A DNA stretch of 64,000 bases. Origin: PSRJ01 sp963825305. GTDB lineage: Bacteria > Acidobacteriota > Terriglobia > Bryobacterales > Bryobacteraceae. The notes beneath the pieces were generated by a model. That model searched no databases and was not told the origin of the DNA. It saw only the letters and a program-made list of their open reading frames with translations. Numbering within the stretch: the first letter of the stretch is position 1; every line of letters begins with the position of its first letter. The translations under genes and the position numbers were made by a program. The stretch is taken from contig CAWGTA010000016.1 of assembly GCA_963825305.1 (NCBI GenBank), forward strand, positions 248,001 through 312,000, written 5' to 3'. Below are positions 33,671-42,234 of this stretch, piece by piece.

Positions 33671-34727
33671 CTTCTCGCAGCAACACCCTCCGCGTGGTAA
33701 TCGGCATGTCGATGCGCTCCTCACGGAAGCGGCGAAGGATGCGCCTCCGAAGCTCGTTTCTCACCCCAAACTGGTTAGCGAATTCGGCCACCTGGTAGCC
33801 CAGAGTGAACCCCAGGGAAGACTCGCCGAAACCTGGATCGAACGCCACTGATGGCGCCGGGTCGGCCAGCATACCGGGAACGTCTTTTGCGGCCGCGGTA
33901 CCGATCTCGAGCAATACTCGCTCGACCTTGTCGGGATCGGAGTCGTAGCTCACATTCACCTGCACCTGCGAGCTGATGCGCTTCTCCGGAAGATAGTAAT
34001 TCGTTACCACTGCCTTCGCCAGTTTAGAGTTCGGAACAATGATCAGGCTGGATCCCAGGGTGCGAATCGTGGTCGTGCGCCAACTGATGTCGGTGACGTA
34101 GCCCTCCTCGCCGGTGTCCAGTTTGATGTAATCGCCCAGCCGCACCTGCCCCGCCACGGCCACGTAAAAGCCCGCGAAGAGATTGGAAAGCGTATCCTGC
34201 AGTGCCAGGGCGACGGCCAGGCCACCCACGCCTAAAGCCGTCAGGATCGGCGCGATCGATACGTGGAGCTGGTTCAGTATGATCAGGCATCCCAGGATCA
34301 CGATTCCCAATTGCGCCAGCGTCTGTGTCAGCGTGCTGACCGGCGTCGCCCCGGGAATCTGATCCCCGTAGAAACGCACCATGTCTCCGGCGATGCGCAC
34401 GCACATGAGCGTCAGGGAAAAAATGAAGAGCACCAGCAAAGCCTCCGGCGTCCACATCGTGAACTTAGCCGGAAGGGCCGAAAACTGAATCGTCAGGTGA
34501 ACCGAAAAAATGAGAATCCAAAGGAAGGTCGGCACGCGCAATGCGTCGATCAGGATGACCTTCGGCCGGCTGGCGGCGCGCGCATTCCAAGCGCGCAGGA
34601 GACCGAAAAGTACTCGCCGGAGCAGATAGCCGACTGCGAAGGAGATCGCAAAAACGATGAGCGGCGCGATCACTATGGTGGGATCGTTCGCCAGCGTTCG
34701 CTGGATCGCTCGGATACCGCTTCTCAT
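33654..34727 (-). CDS. MscS-family mechanosensitive channel
   Basis: A 357-residue membrane protein with about five helices: APLIVFAISFAVGYLLRRVL (18-37), DALRVPTFLWILIFSVHL (60-80), ALLVLFIFSLTLMCVRIA (95-115), the pair around VILGCLIILNQLHVSIAPIL and the pore helix ALGVGGLAVALALQDTLSNL, typical of MscS TM3. A beta domain (GQVRLGDYIKLDTGEEGYVT) and the C-terminal alpha-beta cage follow. It opens upon membrane tension to release solutes. It starts the operon that runs to murJ. Confidence 0.9.
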   Translation of the reverse strand: MRSGIRAIQRTLANDPTIVIAPLIVFAISFAVGYLLRRVLFGLLRAWNARAASRPKVILIDALRVPTFLWILIFSVHLTIQFSALPAKFTMWTPEALLVLFIFSLTLMCVRIAGDMVRFYGDQIPGATPVSTLTQTLAQLGIVILGCLIILNQLHVSIAPILTALGVGGLAVALALQDTLSNLFAGFYVAVAGQVRLGDYIKLDTGEEGYVTDISWRTTTIRTLGSSLIIVPNSKLAKAVVTNYYLPEKRISSQVQVNVSYDSDPDKVERVLLEIGTAAAKDVPGMLADPAPSVAFDPGFGESSLGFTLGYQVAEFANQFGVRNELRRRILRRFREERIDMPITTRRVLLREDAGHD

Positions 34728-34813
34728 AGCATCAGATTCTCACAATAAAACGGGAGCGGGATCGGAGTTGTGGTGATGCTGCGGAAAATGGGAGAGATCC
34801 GCCAGCGGGCGGA

Positions 34814-34948
34814 TTACTCGACGCGTCGGCTGCGGTGTTCCAGCACAGTGACAAACGCGGCCAACAGAGCCTTACCCGCGTACAAAGTTCCTGCAAAACT
34901 GAGTGCCAGTGCCGGCCCGATGAGCAGAGCGTCCATGCTCATCAGCAT
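34814..34948 (-). CDS. Small predicted membrane protein, 44 aa
   Basis: The reverse strand reads MLMSMDALLIGPALALSFAG and continues TLYAGKALLAAFVTVLEHRS before a stop. Most of it is a hydrophobic helix pair with a positively charged end, so a small membrane protein is likely. No strong Shine-Dalgarno site precedes the ATG (GAGG lies 9 bp away). It occupies most of the gap between mscS and the esterase. Too short to be certain that it is expressed. Confidence 0.4.
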   Translation of the reverse strand: MLMSMDALLIGPALALSFAGTLYAGKALLAAFVTVLEHRSRRVE

Positions 34949-34994
34949 TTAACAGAGCCTCAGGGAAATCAACGTTATCTTTGATTAACTATCT

Positions 34995-35879
34995 TCAGTC
35001 GAGCCCGTTCTGCGCCAAAAACTCCCGGATCGTGACATAAATCTTGGTCCGCTCCTCGGGCGTGAACCCGCCGTGCTTTCCGCCGGGGATGGTGAGCAGC
35101 CGATTGGGAACTCCGGCCTTGGAAAGCGCTTCGTGCAGCCGCACCGCCTGCTGGTAAGGCACCGTCGGATCGGCATCGCCGTGAATCGTCAAAACCGGCG
35201 GAAGGCCTGCGCGGATATACGTCAGAGGCGACACGCGTTTGGCGATCTCGTCCCGATTCGGCAGGCTGCCCAGCCATTGTGCCGCGGCATTCCGGCGGTT
35301 CGGACCATCGATCACATCCCCCACATCCGCAATTCCGAACCAGTTGATGATTGCGGCGACCTTGGGCAGCGGCGCACCCGCGCACTCGCGATCCAACCCT
35401 TCGCTCTCCGGGATCATGCCGGTGGTCAGCGCCAGGTGTCCTCCCGCCGATTCGCCGGTCACCACCAGGCGATTCGTGTCGATGTTGTACGTCTTGGCCT
35501 GCGCATTCAAATAGCGGAGCGCGCACAAGCAATCTTCCACCGCGGCCGGCGCCAGGGCGACGCGCCCCAGCCGGTACTCCACATTCACCACATTCCAGCC
35601 CATCTCCAGCCACGGCATGATCGCCATCAGTGAGCCTTCCTTGTTGCCGGCCACCCAGAAACCGCCGTGCATGTAGATCACGGTGGGCTGCGGCGTGGTC
35701 ACACCGCGGCGCGCGTAGATGTCCAGTTTGGCCTCGTAGTTGGTGGCCACCAGGTAAGTCAGGTTCGGAAATACCTGGTAGTCGTTGGCGGCGTGGGCCG
35801 CCCAAGTGGCCGACGGGGACAACTGGGCGAACACGGGGCCGGCCGCCAGCAGCATGCCGCAGATCCATTTCTTGGTCAT
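34995..35879 (-). CDS. Secreted alpha/beta-hydrolase (esterase/lipase, BD-FAE-like)
   Basis: A 294-residue exported serine hydrolase. Signal peptide: MTKKWICGMLLAAGPVFAQ. The oxyanion motif HGGFW is in VIYMHGGFWVAGNKEGS; the nucleophile Ser is in GESAGGH. The catalytic Asp is in HGDADPTVPY and the His in GGKHGGFTPEE. This matches the BD-FAE/HSL-like esterase group that acts on small ester or feruloyl-type esters. Periplasmic or extracellular. It is on the same strand as the downstream pseudogene and mscS operon but with gaps, so it is probably a separate unit. Confidence 0.88.
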   Translation of the reverse strand: MTKKWICGMLLAAGPVFAQLSPSATWAAHAANDYQVFPNLTYLVATNYEAKLDIYARRGVTTPQPTVIYMHGGFWVAGNKEGSLMAIMPWLEMGWNVVNVEYRLGRVALAPAAVEDCLCALRYLNAQAKTYNIDTNRLVVTGESAGGHLALTTGMIPESEGLDRECAGAPLPKVAAIINWFGIADVGDVIDGPNRRNAAAQWLGSLPNRDEIAKRVSPLTYIRAGLPPVLTIHGDADPTVPYQQAVRLHEALSKAGVPNRLLTIPGGKHGGFTPEERTKIYVTIREFLAQNGLD

Positions 35880-35910
35880 CGCTCAATCCTCTTCTGTATG
35901 CGCTAGTTCT

Positions 35911-37275
35911 CTATGCGCCTACCAGCGCGGTGATGGGTCGGACGTCCGGAATCTCTTCCAGTTTACGCACGCTCGCCACCAAGGCATCGGCTTTGGCGGC
36001 GGGCCATTGCGCGAAGCGGGCGCAGTCCAGGAATTTGGCGGCCAACTTCATCGAACGTCGTCGGATCGGACGGGCTACCCGTGGCAAAATCGGCCCTGCC
36101 CGAAATCGTTCGCCCATCCTTCAGGTGGAGGTCCAATGCTGGTCATCTTGTCGTATCCCGCCTTCTCCGCCTCCGGATGCACGTCAAAGCGCGCTCGCCG
36201 GATTATAGCTTGGATTTCGGAACTCTGGACCACTTCATCGGTGAACTCATTCAGTCCCGCACGGCCGTACAGAGGCAGCGGATCTGGTTGGCGCGGATCA
36301 ACCGCAGCAATTCCGACATTTCCGGGTGTGAAGCGACCCGGAGGGAAAGGGCTTGATCGACACGGCGGGTGACAAGAAGGTCCAAGGCCGGCCCAGCCGG
36401 ATTGCGCTGGCATCGAAACGGCCGGCGGCGGCATGGAAGAAACCCGTGGGGGATTCCAGAATGCGATCGCTGGCCGTCCAGCCCATCCGCGCCAGATCGG
36501 CTGCGACCACCCCCGACCCAGCCGCCCTGCCGGCATGAAACGGTTTGGTCATGGTGCTGAAATTCTCACGCAGCGCGGCTGACTGGCCAGCGGCCAAACT
36601 CAGCGCCCGCGCGCACGCCGACGCGTCGGCGCTATACAACTTCAGGGCGCCGCTTCTGCCGCAAAAGTGCTGCAGGTCCCGGTCGAATGGGCCGTCCTGG
36701 TAATGCCGGGGCGCGATAGCTTCGGCAATCTTCGATTCCACTTCCACGCCCCGGTGATAGGCGAGCATGAAGTCGCGCCCCGAGGCTCCGCGGGCTTCCG
36801 CCACTGCCAGGGCGGCCGAAAGACAAGGGGCCGTCGGATGCGTAAGCAGTCCGTATACGCGGTCCGGAGCCGCCGGCAACTGGGTGTCGTCGCAGTCGGT
36901 ATGAATGCCAATGCCGTTGGCAAATGAGGCAAGCCGCGCCGGCGATCTTAAAGCTGACCCGACCACCGTTGCATCCCCGCCGGCCACTCCCAGCGATTCC
37001 AGGTACGCGCGCACGATTTGGCCGGACTTGGCCGCCGAGCCCACCAGCGCCAGCCCGATGGCGCCCACGATCGACTTCCTGCCCACGTCGATGATGTCCT
37101 GCGGTTGTTCTCGATACTTCGTCTGGACGATGAACTCCGCGATGCGGCGGGTCACACCGGCGGTCTCACCGGTGTCGGTGGCGGTTCGCACTCGCTGGCT
37201 CTTCGGAGACAGAACTGCTGTGCCCGCCAGCGCCACATGGGCCAGCCTCCTGCGGGTGAATGGATCGGACTGCAT
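35911..37275 (-). pseudogene. MmgE/PrpD family protein, frameshifted and deleted
   Basis: The remains of a 2-methylcitrate dehydratase-like (MmgE/PrpD) protein split over three frames. The longest piece (37275 to about 36305) starts after a Tat-like RRRLAHVALAGTAVL signal and ends near KPFPSGSL. There one base is missing: adding it restores THPEMSELLRLIRANQI. A deletion of some 40 codons then joins it to PLYGRAGLNEFTDEVVQ. Another break follows KMTSI before LHLKDGRTISGRADF, and a fourth precedes MKLAAKFLDCARFAQW, ending in PITALVGA at 35911. Four frame breaks plus a deletion rule out a working enzyme. The parts still in frame were clearly a family member, usual length about 450. Confidence 0.85.
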
Positions 37276-37370
37276 CCAGGCAGTATACTTGGCTCCCGCA
37301 AGTGCTGGCCGCCGCCTGCCGCGCCGGAAAAATCAGACCGCCTGCAAGCCAGACGGCCTCAAAGAAGAAA

Positions 37371-37396
37371 GTCTGGGGGCCTCCGATGGGGCAGAC
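37371..37396. other. Hairpin in gap before flp gene
   Basis: GTCTG (37371-37375) and CAGAC (37392-37396) with an inner CCTC/GGGG pairing around CGAT form a bulged hairpin in the 160-bp gap between the PrpD pseudogene start and the first flp stop (37276-37436). The gap also holds CAGACCGCCTGCAAGCCAGA with internal symmetry. Single copy here, so its repeat status cannot be judged. Nothing else is seen in the gap. Confidence 0.3.
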
Positions 37397-37436
37397 CCCC
37401 GCCAATATTCCCGGCATCGAGCAGTTGGGGTGTGGC

Positions 37437-37628
37437 TCAATGGACGTTGGTGGTGATGATAGTGCTGATTTTGGTGAAAACAGTATCCACCGTGGCGCTC
37501 AGTTGCGGCATAGCAGCAACTGCCGCCACCGCGACCATGCCGGCCGCCAATGCATATTCCACCAGGTCCTGCCCCTGACAATCCTTCCAGACCTTGAGTT
37601 TCAAAATACGATTATTTAGCCAGTTCAT
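37437..37628 (-). CDS. flp: Flp/Fap pilin 2
   Basis: A 63-residue Flp-type pilin, the structural subunit of Tad pili. A short positively charged leader (MNWLNNRILKLKVWKDCQG) ends in the processing site G/QDLVEYA, with the conserved Glu at +5 and Tyr at +6. The hydrophobic stretch LAAGMVAVAAVAAMPQL follows, then a short polar tail. TadV at 40915-41334 would cleave it. GGATGGAG lies just upstream of the ATG. It is nearly identical from the processing site to the end with the pilin at 37762, which implies recent tandem duplication. Confidence 0.92.
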   Translation of the reverse strand: MNWLNNRILKLKVWKDCQGQDLVEYALAAGMVAVAAVAAMPQLSATVDTVFTKISTIITTNVH

Positions 37629-37761
37629 GTTTACTCCATCCCTTTCTTAACGCAGCCTGCAGAATGCAGCGCGCCTCTTGCTCTCCGACGAGTGACGATA
37701 GGCCTCTTCACCCGCGACGGAGACGCCGGGACGGCCCCCGGACTGATTAGCTAGCGGCTTT

Positions 37762-37941
37762 TTACGAGCCCATAGCTGTTGTGATGACGGTTGCGATCTT
37801 GCTGAACACTGTGTCAACCGTCGTGCTGAGTTGCGGCATGGCGGCCACTGCTGCCACAGCTACCATCCCAGCGGCCAGAGCGTACTCCACAAGGTCCTGT
37901 CCCTGTGTGTTCTTCCAGAGTCTGCGAATGTATCTGTTCAT
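37762..37941 (-). CDS. flp: Flp/Fap pilin 1
   Basis: A 59-residue Flp pilin starting MNRYIRRLWKNTQG at 37941; the longer open frame to 37995 is not preferred because GCAGGG lies upstream of the internal ATG. The processing site G/QDLVEYALAAGMV and hydrophobic core match pilin 2, with only a few changes downstream (TTVDTVFSKIATVITTAMGS). The two genes are 134 bp apart. Expression of both would give a mixed fibre or a dose effect. Confidence 0.92.
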   Translation of the reverse strand: MNRYIRRLWKNTQGQDLVEYALAAGMVAVAAVAAMPQLSTTVDTVFSKIATVITTAMGS

Positions 37942-38049
37942 TTCGATCACCCTGCGAATACTGGAGAAGCAAGCTCCCGTACTAGAACTTATCAAGAAAA
38001 TCGGGCCGTATATATTCGCGCAAACACTTAATCGAGGAGCTGTTTACCC

Positions 38050-39216
38050 TTAGGTGCGGGCGGGAAGCAGGCCAAACAGCGGGCGTTTCTTGCCGGACTT
38101 CTCCTTGCCCAACAGGTGCTCGGCTAAAGCGTTGATGCTGCGGCCAAACTGCGATCCGGGGGCGACCGGTTTGCCTTCCAGAATGGCGTCTTGCACGGCG
38201 GCATAATCGTTGCCCAGCAGGGCGTAGGGCGACATCTTCAGGGCGGTCTCGACATCGTCGCGTTTCAGCCCCGTGGAGGGTGTGTAGCGGGTCACTAGCA
38301 GTTTCAGCCGGCCCCGCGCGACGCCACTTTGCTCGAGGTTTTCGATGGAGCGCTTGGTTCCGTGTAACGCCGCCAGTTCGTTGGTCGTGACCAGCAGGAT
38401 TTCATCCGAAAGCGAAGCCAGATCGCATCCTGGGCCGTACGCCCCCGCCACGTCGATGATGACCGCATCGTAGTGTTCGCGCCAGAAGCAGATTAGTTCC
38501 ACGGCCGCGGGCCGGTCGATCGTCACGCGTGTGCCCGGTCCTTCCGGAGAGGTCAGCACATCGATGCCGTGACACTTTGTCACCAGGCGCCCCCACAGGT
38601 CCCCGTCCAGGCGCAAACAGTCGCGCACCGCGTCCCCCAAGTGAAACAACGACTTCAGCTTCAGGAGGAACGACACGCTGGCCATCAGGCAGTCGGCATC
38701 CACAAGCAACACGCGACTGCCGGCGATCCGCTTCAACTCGATCGCCAGATGGGTAGCCAGGGTGCTCGCACCGCATCCGCCTTTTCCCGGCACGACGCAG
38801 TAGACGGTAGCCGGTTTGGCCTGCTCCATGGGCACCCGCAAGAGTCCCAACCGTTCGAGCACCCCGGTCAACTGCTCGGGGCTGGCGTCGGACAAAAACT
38901 CGCACGCCCCGCGCCGTAGACAGCGCAGGATGAGATCCGCGTCGTTCTGCGGATTCAAGGCCACTACCGGCACCACCGGCGCTGCTTCAGCGATCAACTG
39001 TAACGCTTGTTCTTGATGGGAGGCTACATCCAGAAAACATATGTTGCACTCCTGCTGAGCCACCTGGGCGGCAAATGATCCCGGGCGGGGGTAGTCGGAG
39101 AGCAGACACACCTCCAACCCGAGATCGCCCGCGGCGGTTCGAATCTGCCGCGACATCGCCGCATGGGGGCAGACGATCAGCAATTTCCATTGACTCCTCA
39201 TGGCTTGTGCGCTCAT
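38050..39216 (-). CDS. tadZ: Tad pilus assembly localisation ATPase TadZ/CpaE
   Basis: A 388-residue protein with an N-terminal receiver-like domain (about 10-125; CLLSDYPRPGSFAAQVAQ, no clear phosphoacceptor) and a C-terminal ParA/MinD-type ATPase (about 135-388). The deviant Walker A is KGGCGASTL in CVVPGKGGCGASTLATHLA, and DADCLMAS is the A' motif. TadZ directs the pilus machine to the pole. Divergent from the membrane protein at 39359 with a 142-bp gap that would hold both promoters. It is cotranscribed with the two pilin genes downstream. Confidence 0.88.
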   Translation of the reverse strand: MSAQAMRSQWKLLIVCPHAAMSRQIRTAAGDLGLEVCLLSDYPRPGSFAAQVAQQECNICFLDVASHQEQALQLIAEAAPVVPVVALNPQNDADLILRCLRRGACEFLSDASPEQLTGVLERLGLLRVPMEQAKPATVYCVVPGKGGCGASTLATHLAIELKRIAGSRVLLVDADCLMASVSFLLKLKSLFHLGDAVRDCLRLDGDLWGRLVTKCHGIDVLTSPEGPGTRVTIDRPAAVELICFWREHYDAVIIDVAGAYGPGCDLASLSDEILLVTTNELAALHGTKRSIENLEQSGVARGRLKLLVTRYTPSTGLKRDDVETALKMSPYALLGNDYAAVQDAILEGKPVAPGSQFGRSINALAEHLLGKEKSGKKRPLFGLLPART

Positions 39217-39358
39217 CGAATCAGTACATCCACTTACCAGATCGGCCAGGCGCTCCGAAAACCTTAGGGTGGCTTTATCTCTGCGCGGCCGGATTCCACA
39301 AATGGCACTACCTGGCTAAAGAGTTTCCCCGCCCGGCCGATCAGTTTCCACAGGGATA

Positions 39359-40918
39359 ATGCCACAATCTTCCGAACAGCCGCCGACCGGTCCGGCCACA
39401 TGGTTTCGCCGGTTTGCGTTGCCTTCGTTCCCGGAGCTTTTCTTCGCCGTGCTGCTGCTGGCGTTGTTTGGACGCCCCGGAACGTGGCAGGCCCTGTTGT
39501 TCGACGGGGACACGGGCTGGCACATCCGGACGGGAGAGTTGATTCTGCAGTCTGGTACGGTCCCGCGGCTCGATCCATTTTCCTTTTCCCGGCCGGGTCA
39601 GACGTGGCTTGCCTGGGAGTGGCTGGCGGACGTAATCTTTGCGCGCTTCCACGCTTGGGGCGGCTTGGAAGCGGTGGCGGCGTTCACGGTGGTGACCCTC
39701 TGTGCGTCCGGTGCGCTGTTGTTGTGCTGGCTCTTGCGCCGCGGCGTAGGGCTGTGGCTCGCCTTGGGTGTGACCCTGGGCGTGATCAGCGCGTCTACGA
39801 TCCACTACCTGGCGCGCCCGCACGTGTTTTCGCTGTTGCTGTTCCCACTCTCCCTCTGGATCTTGGATGAGGATCGCCGTCGCCATTCGCGGTTGGTCTG
39901 GGTCTTGGTTCCTCTTACGGCGGTGTGGGCCAATCTGCACGGTGGTTTCGCCGCTTGGCTCACGACCCTGGCGATCCTGCCATTGGTCTCGGCCGCGGAG
40001 CGCAGTTGGCCCGCCCTGCGCCGCTATGCGTCCCTCGCCGGGGCGTGCGCGGTGGCCACCCTCGCTAACCCTTATGGCTGGCATCTGCATGCGCACATCG
40101 CCGAGTATTTAAGATCGTCCTGGATTCTGGACAACGTCCAGGAATTCCAGTCGCCGCGCATCCGGGACGAAAACATGCTGGTGTTTGCTGCTCTGCTGCT
40201 GGCGGGCGTCGCATTGTCCTCGCGGGCCTTGGCGCGCCGCCAATGGTTTGAAGGAGCGCTGGTGCTGGTATGGGCCCTGGCGGCCCTGCGCTCAGTGCGC
40301 CATGTACCGCTATACGCTGTGGTGGCGGCGCCTGTGATTGCCTCGGAGTGCGCCTTTTGGTGGGCGGCTTGGGCCAAGGGTTTGCCGCCGGGCGCTGTGG
40401 TGCGGGCCTTATGGGACTCGGGCCAGGAAATCGGCCGCACCCGCCGCCTGGGTTTGTGGGCAGTTGCCTTGGGCGCGCTGGCCCTGTGGCTCGTGCTGCC
40501 ACCGACGCCGATCCGCGATTTCCCGGCATCCCGTTTTCCGGCTGCCGCGGTATCGAGTAACCTGGCGCGCCTGACCTCTCCGGCGCGCGTGCTCACCTCC
40601 GACCAGTGGGCCGATTACCTGATCTACCGTTTCTACCCGCGCCAGCGCGTGTTCTTCGATGGCCGGAGTGATTTCTACGGGCCGGCGTTGGGGGCCAACT
40701 ATCAGGCATTGCTATCCGCTGCGCCCGAATGGCACGGGATTATGTTCCGCTACGATTTTGACGTCGCGCTTCTGCCGTTCGACTGGCCTCTCGGAAGCGT
40801 GCTCGAACATGATTCGGATTGGGAGCTGGTGTATCGCGACCGTCTCGCGCGCCTGTTTGTACGCCGCGGGCTAAAGGAAACGCGTCGTACCGCCGAATGT
40901 CATGTGGTAGGCGGATGA
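39359..40918 (+). CDS. GT-C-like multispanning membrane protein in Tad locus
   Basis: A 519-residue integral membrane protein with about ten helices. The first loop has FDGDTGWHIRTGELILQSGT, with an acidic DGD like that in GT-C glycosyltransferases and in O-mannosyltransferase relatives. The C-terminal soluble tail (about 400-519) contains VLTSDQWADYLIYRFYPRQR and FFDGRSDFYGPALG. I recall similar proteins at acidobacterial Tad-type loci, but no function is established. If it is a glycosyltransferase it could modify the pilin, which is an inference from position. Its stop overlaps the tadV start (ATGA), so both are translated together. Confidence 0.7.
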   Translation: MPQSSEQPPTGPATWFRRFALPSFPELFFAVLLLALFGRPGTWQALLFDGDTGWHIRTGELILQSGTVPRLDPFSFSRPGQTWLAWEWLADVIFARFHAWGGLEAVAAFTVVTLCASGALLLCWLLRRGVGLWLALGVTLGVISASTIHYLARPHVFSLLLFPLSLWILDEDRRRHSRLVWVLVPLTAVWANLHGGFAAWLTTLAILPLVSAAERSWPALRRYASLAGACAVATLANPYGWHLHAHIAEYLRSSWILDNVQEFQSPRIRDENMLVFAALLLAGVALSSRALARRQWFEGALVLVWALAALRSVRHVPLYAVVAAPVIASECAFWWAAWAKGLPPGAVVRALWDSGQEIGRTRRLGLWAVALGALALWLVLPPTPIRDFPASRFPAAAVSSNLARLTSPARVLTSDQWADYLIYRFYPRQRVFFDGRSDFYGPALGANYQALLSAAPEWHGIMFRYDFDVALLPFDWPLGSVLEHDSDWELVYRDRLARLFVRRGLKETRRTAECHVVGG

Positions 40919-41334
40919 ACATGCTCCTTGCAATAGCAATCGCACTTGGCTGTCTGGCGGCCTTCGACGATCTTCGCCGGAATGCCGTCTCGAATTGGAT
41001 CAACTCGGGTGCCTTACTGGCTGGATTGCTCTACCACGGGATAAACCATGGATGGGTTGGGCTCGGCCTTTCGGCCGCGGGAGCCATCCTGGGGTTCGCC
41101 GTTTTTCTGGTTTTTTATTGGCTGGGAGCCATGGGTGGAGGAGACGTGAAACTCATGGCTGCTTTCGGCGCTCTCCTGGGGCCTTCTGGAATTCTGCTGG
41201 CGGCCTTGCTGGCGGCGCCCATTGGCGCACTGATCGCCGCGGCCTGCCTGGCGTGGAACCGCCGACGCCGCTCAATCCCGTACGCCCCGGCGATCGTGCT
41301 GGGCGCGTGGTTGGCGTTGTTAGGACAAGGATGA
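40915..41334 (+). CDS. tadV: Prepilin peptidase TadV/CpaA
   Basis: A 139-residue inner-membrane aspartic protease of the A24 family that removes the leader of Flp pilins. The two catalytic aspartates lie in AAFDDLRRNAVSN (near residue 18) and in GGGDVKLMAA (GxGD motif, about 76-82). Five to six helices are visible. It lacks the N-terminal methylase domain of PilD, as expected for TadV. ATG 40915 overlaps the previous stop by 4 bp; the longer frame from 40819 is antisense-like noise. Confidence 0.9.
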   Translation: MNMLLAIAIALGCLAAFDDLRRNAVSNWINSGALLAGLLYHGINHGWVGLGLSAAGAILGFAVFLVFYWLGAMGGGDVKLMAAFGALLGPSGILLAALLAAPIGALIAAACLAWNRRRRSIPYAPAIVLGAWLALLGQG

Positions 41335-41337
41335 CAA

Positions 41338-42234
41338 ATGCGTATAGACCGTAGGTTCGCCATCGTGGTAGGGCTCAGCCTGATCTGGGCGTTTCTGGTT
41401 TCGGCAGCGTTCTACCGGGTGGCGAGCGGCGGCAGCCACTCGCCCGGCGGCCCGCAGCCGCAAAGGCCATTAGTGGTGGCAGTCGAACCGATGTCTGTCG
41501 GCTCGGTCATCAAGCCAACTTCCGTGAAACTGTCGCGGGTGCCTGACAACTTCTTCCCCAACGGCGGCTTCTCTCGGATCGAGGATGTTCTGGAGCGGCC
41601 GGTCATCAGCCCCATACAGCCCGACGAGCCCATTGTTGAAGCGCGCATTGCCGCGCGCGGCAGCGGCGGCGGATTGTCGCCTCTGATTCCGCCGGGCCTC
41701 AGAGCCATCTCGGTTCGCGTCAACGACGTGGTGGGTGTCGCCGGGTTCGTGCTACCGGGTATGCGCGTAGACGTGCTGGTTACCGGCCTTCCGCCCGGGC
41801 ACGAGGGCATGATGACAGCCACGGTCTTACAAAACATCACGGTCCTGTCGGCGGGCCAGACCATTCAGGTGGATGCCAAGAGCCAGTCCATCAATACTCC
41901 GGTGGTAACCCTGCTGGTCACTCCGGCACAAGCCGAGGCTCTCACTCTCGCCAACAATGAAGGCAAGATCCAGCTCATCTTGCGGAACTCAAGCGACCAG
42001 CAGGTGGCCGCCACCGCGGGTCGCGAGTTGCGGGAGTTGTATGGCCTGGCAAAACAGGCGCCGGCGCTGGTGACGGCGCTCCCGTACCGGCCTGCTGCCA
42101 CGCGCCCGCCCATTCCGGCTCCGGCAATGGCGGCGCCACGGCTTTTGGAGCCTCCTTCCGAGGGGATCGTCGTCATTCGTGGAAATCAGAAGGTCATTGA
42201 GTCCTTCGAACCGAGTGCAGGTGGATCGAAATGA
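41338..42234 (+). CDS. cpaB: Tad pilus assembly protein RcpC/CpaB
   Basis: A 298-residue periplasmic/inner-membrane protein. An N-terminal membrane anchor FAIVVGLSLIWAFLVSAAFY is followed by a SAF-like domain (LVVAVEPMSVGSVIKPTSVK) and the RcpC domain GLRAISVRVNDVVGVAGFVL, PGMRVDVLVTG. The C-terminal part has Pro-rich low complexity. It links the secretin to the machine. The gene is between tadV and the secretin gene, overlapping the latter by 4 bp. Confidence 0.92.
   Translation: MRIDRRFAIVVGLSLIWAFLVSAAFYRVASGGSHSPGGPQPQRPLVVAVEPMSVGSVIKPTSVKLSRVPDNFFPNGGFSRIEDVLERPVISPIQPDEPIVEARIAARGSGGGLSPLIPPGLRAISVRVNDVVGVAGFVLPGMRVDVLVTGLPPGHEGMMTATVLQNITVLSAGQTIQVDAKSQSINTPVVTLLVTPAQAEALTLANNEGKIQLILRNSSDQQVAATAGRELRELYGLAKQAPALVTALPYRPAATRPPIPAPAMAAPRLLEPPSEGIVVIRGNQKVIESFEPSAGGSK

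Noticed and set aside
35911..37275. Programmed frameshift in the PrpD gene
   Set aside because: There are at least four breaks and a deletion; no slippery site was seen.
37166..37417. Minus-strand ORF of 83 codons across the gap before flp
   Set aside because: It covers the PrpD pseudogene start and a hairpin region, and has no ribosome-binding site.
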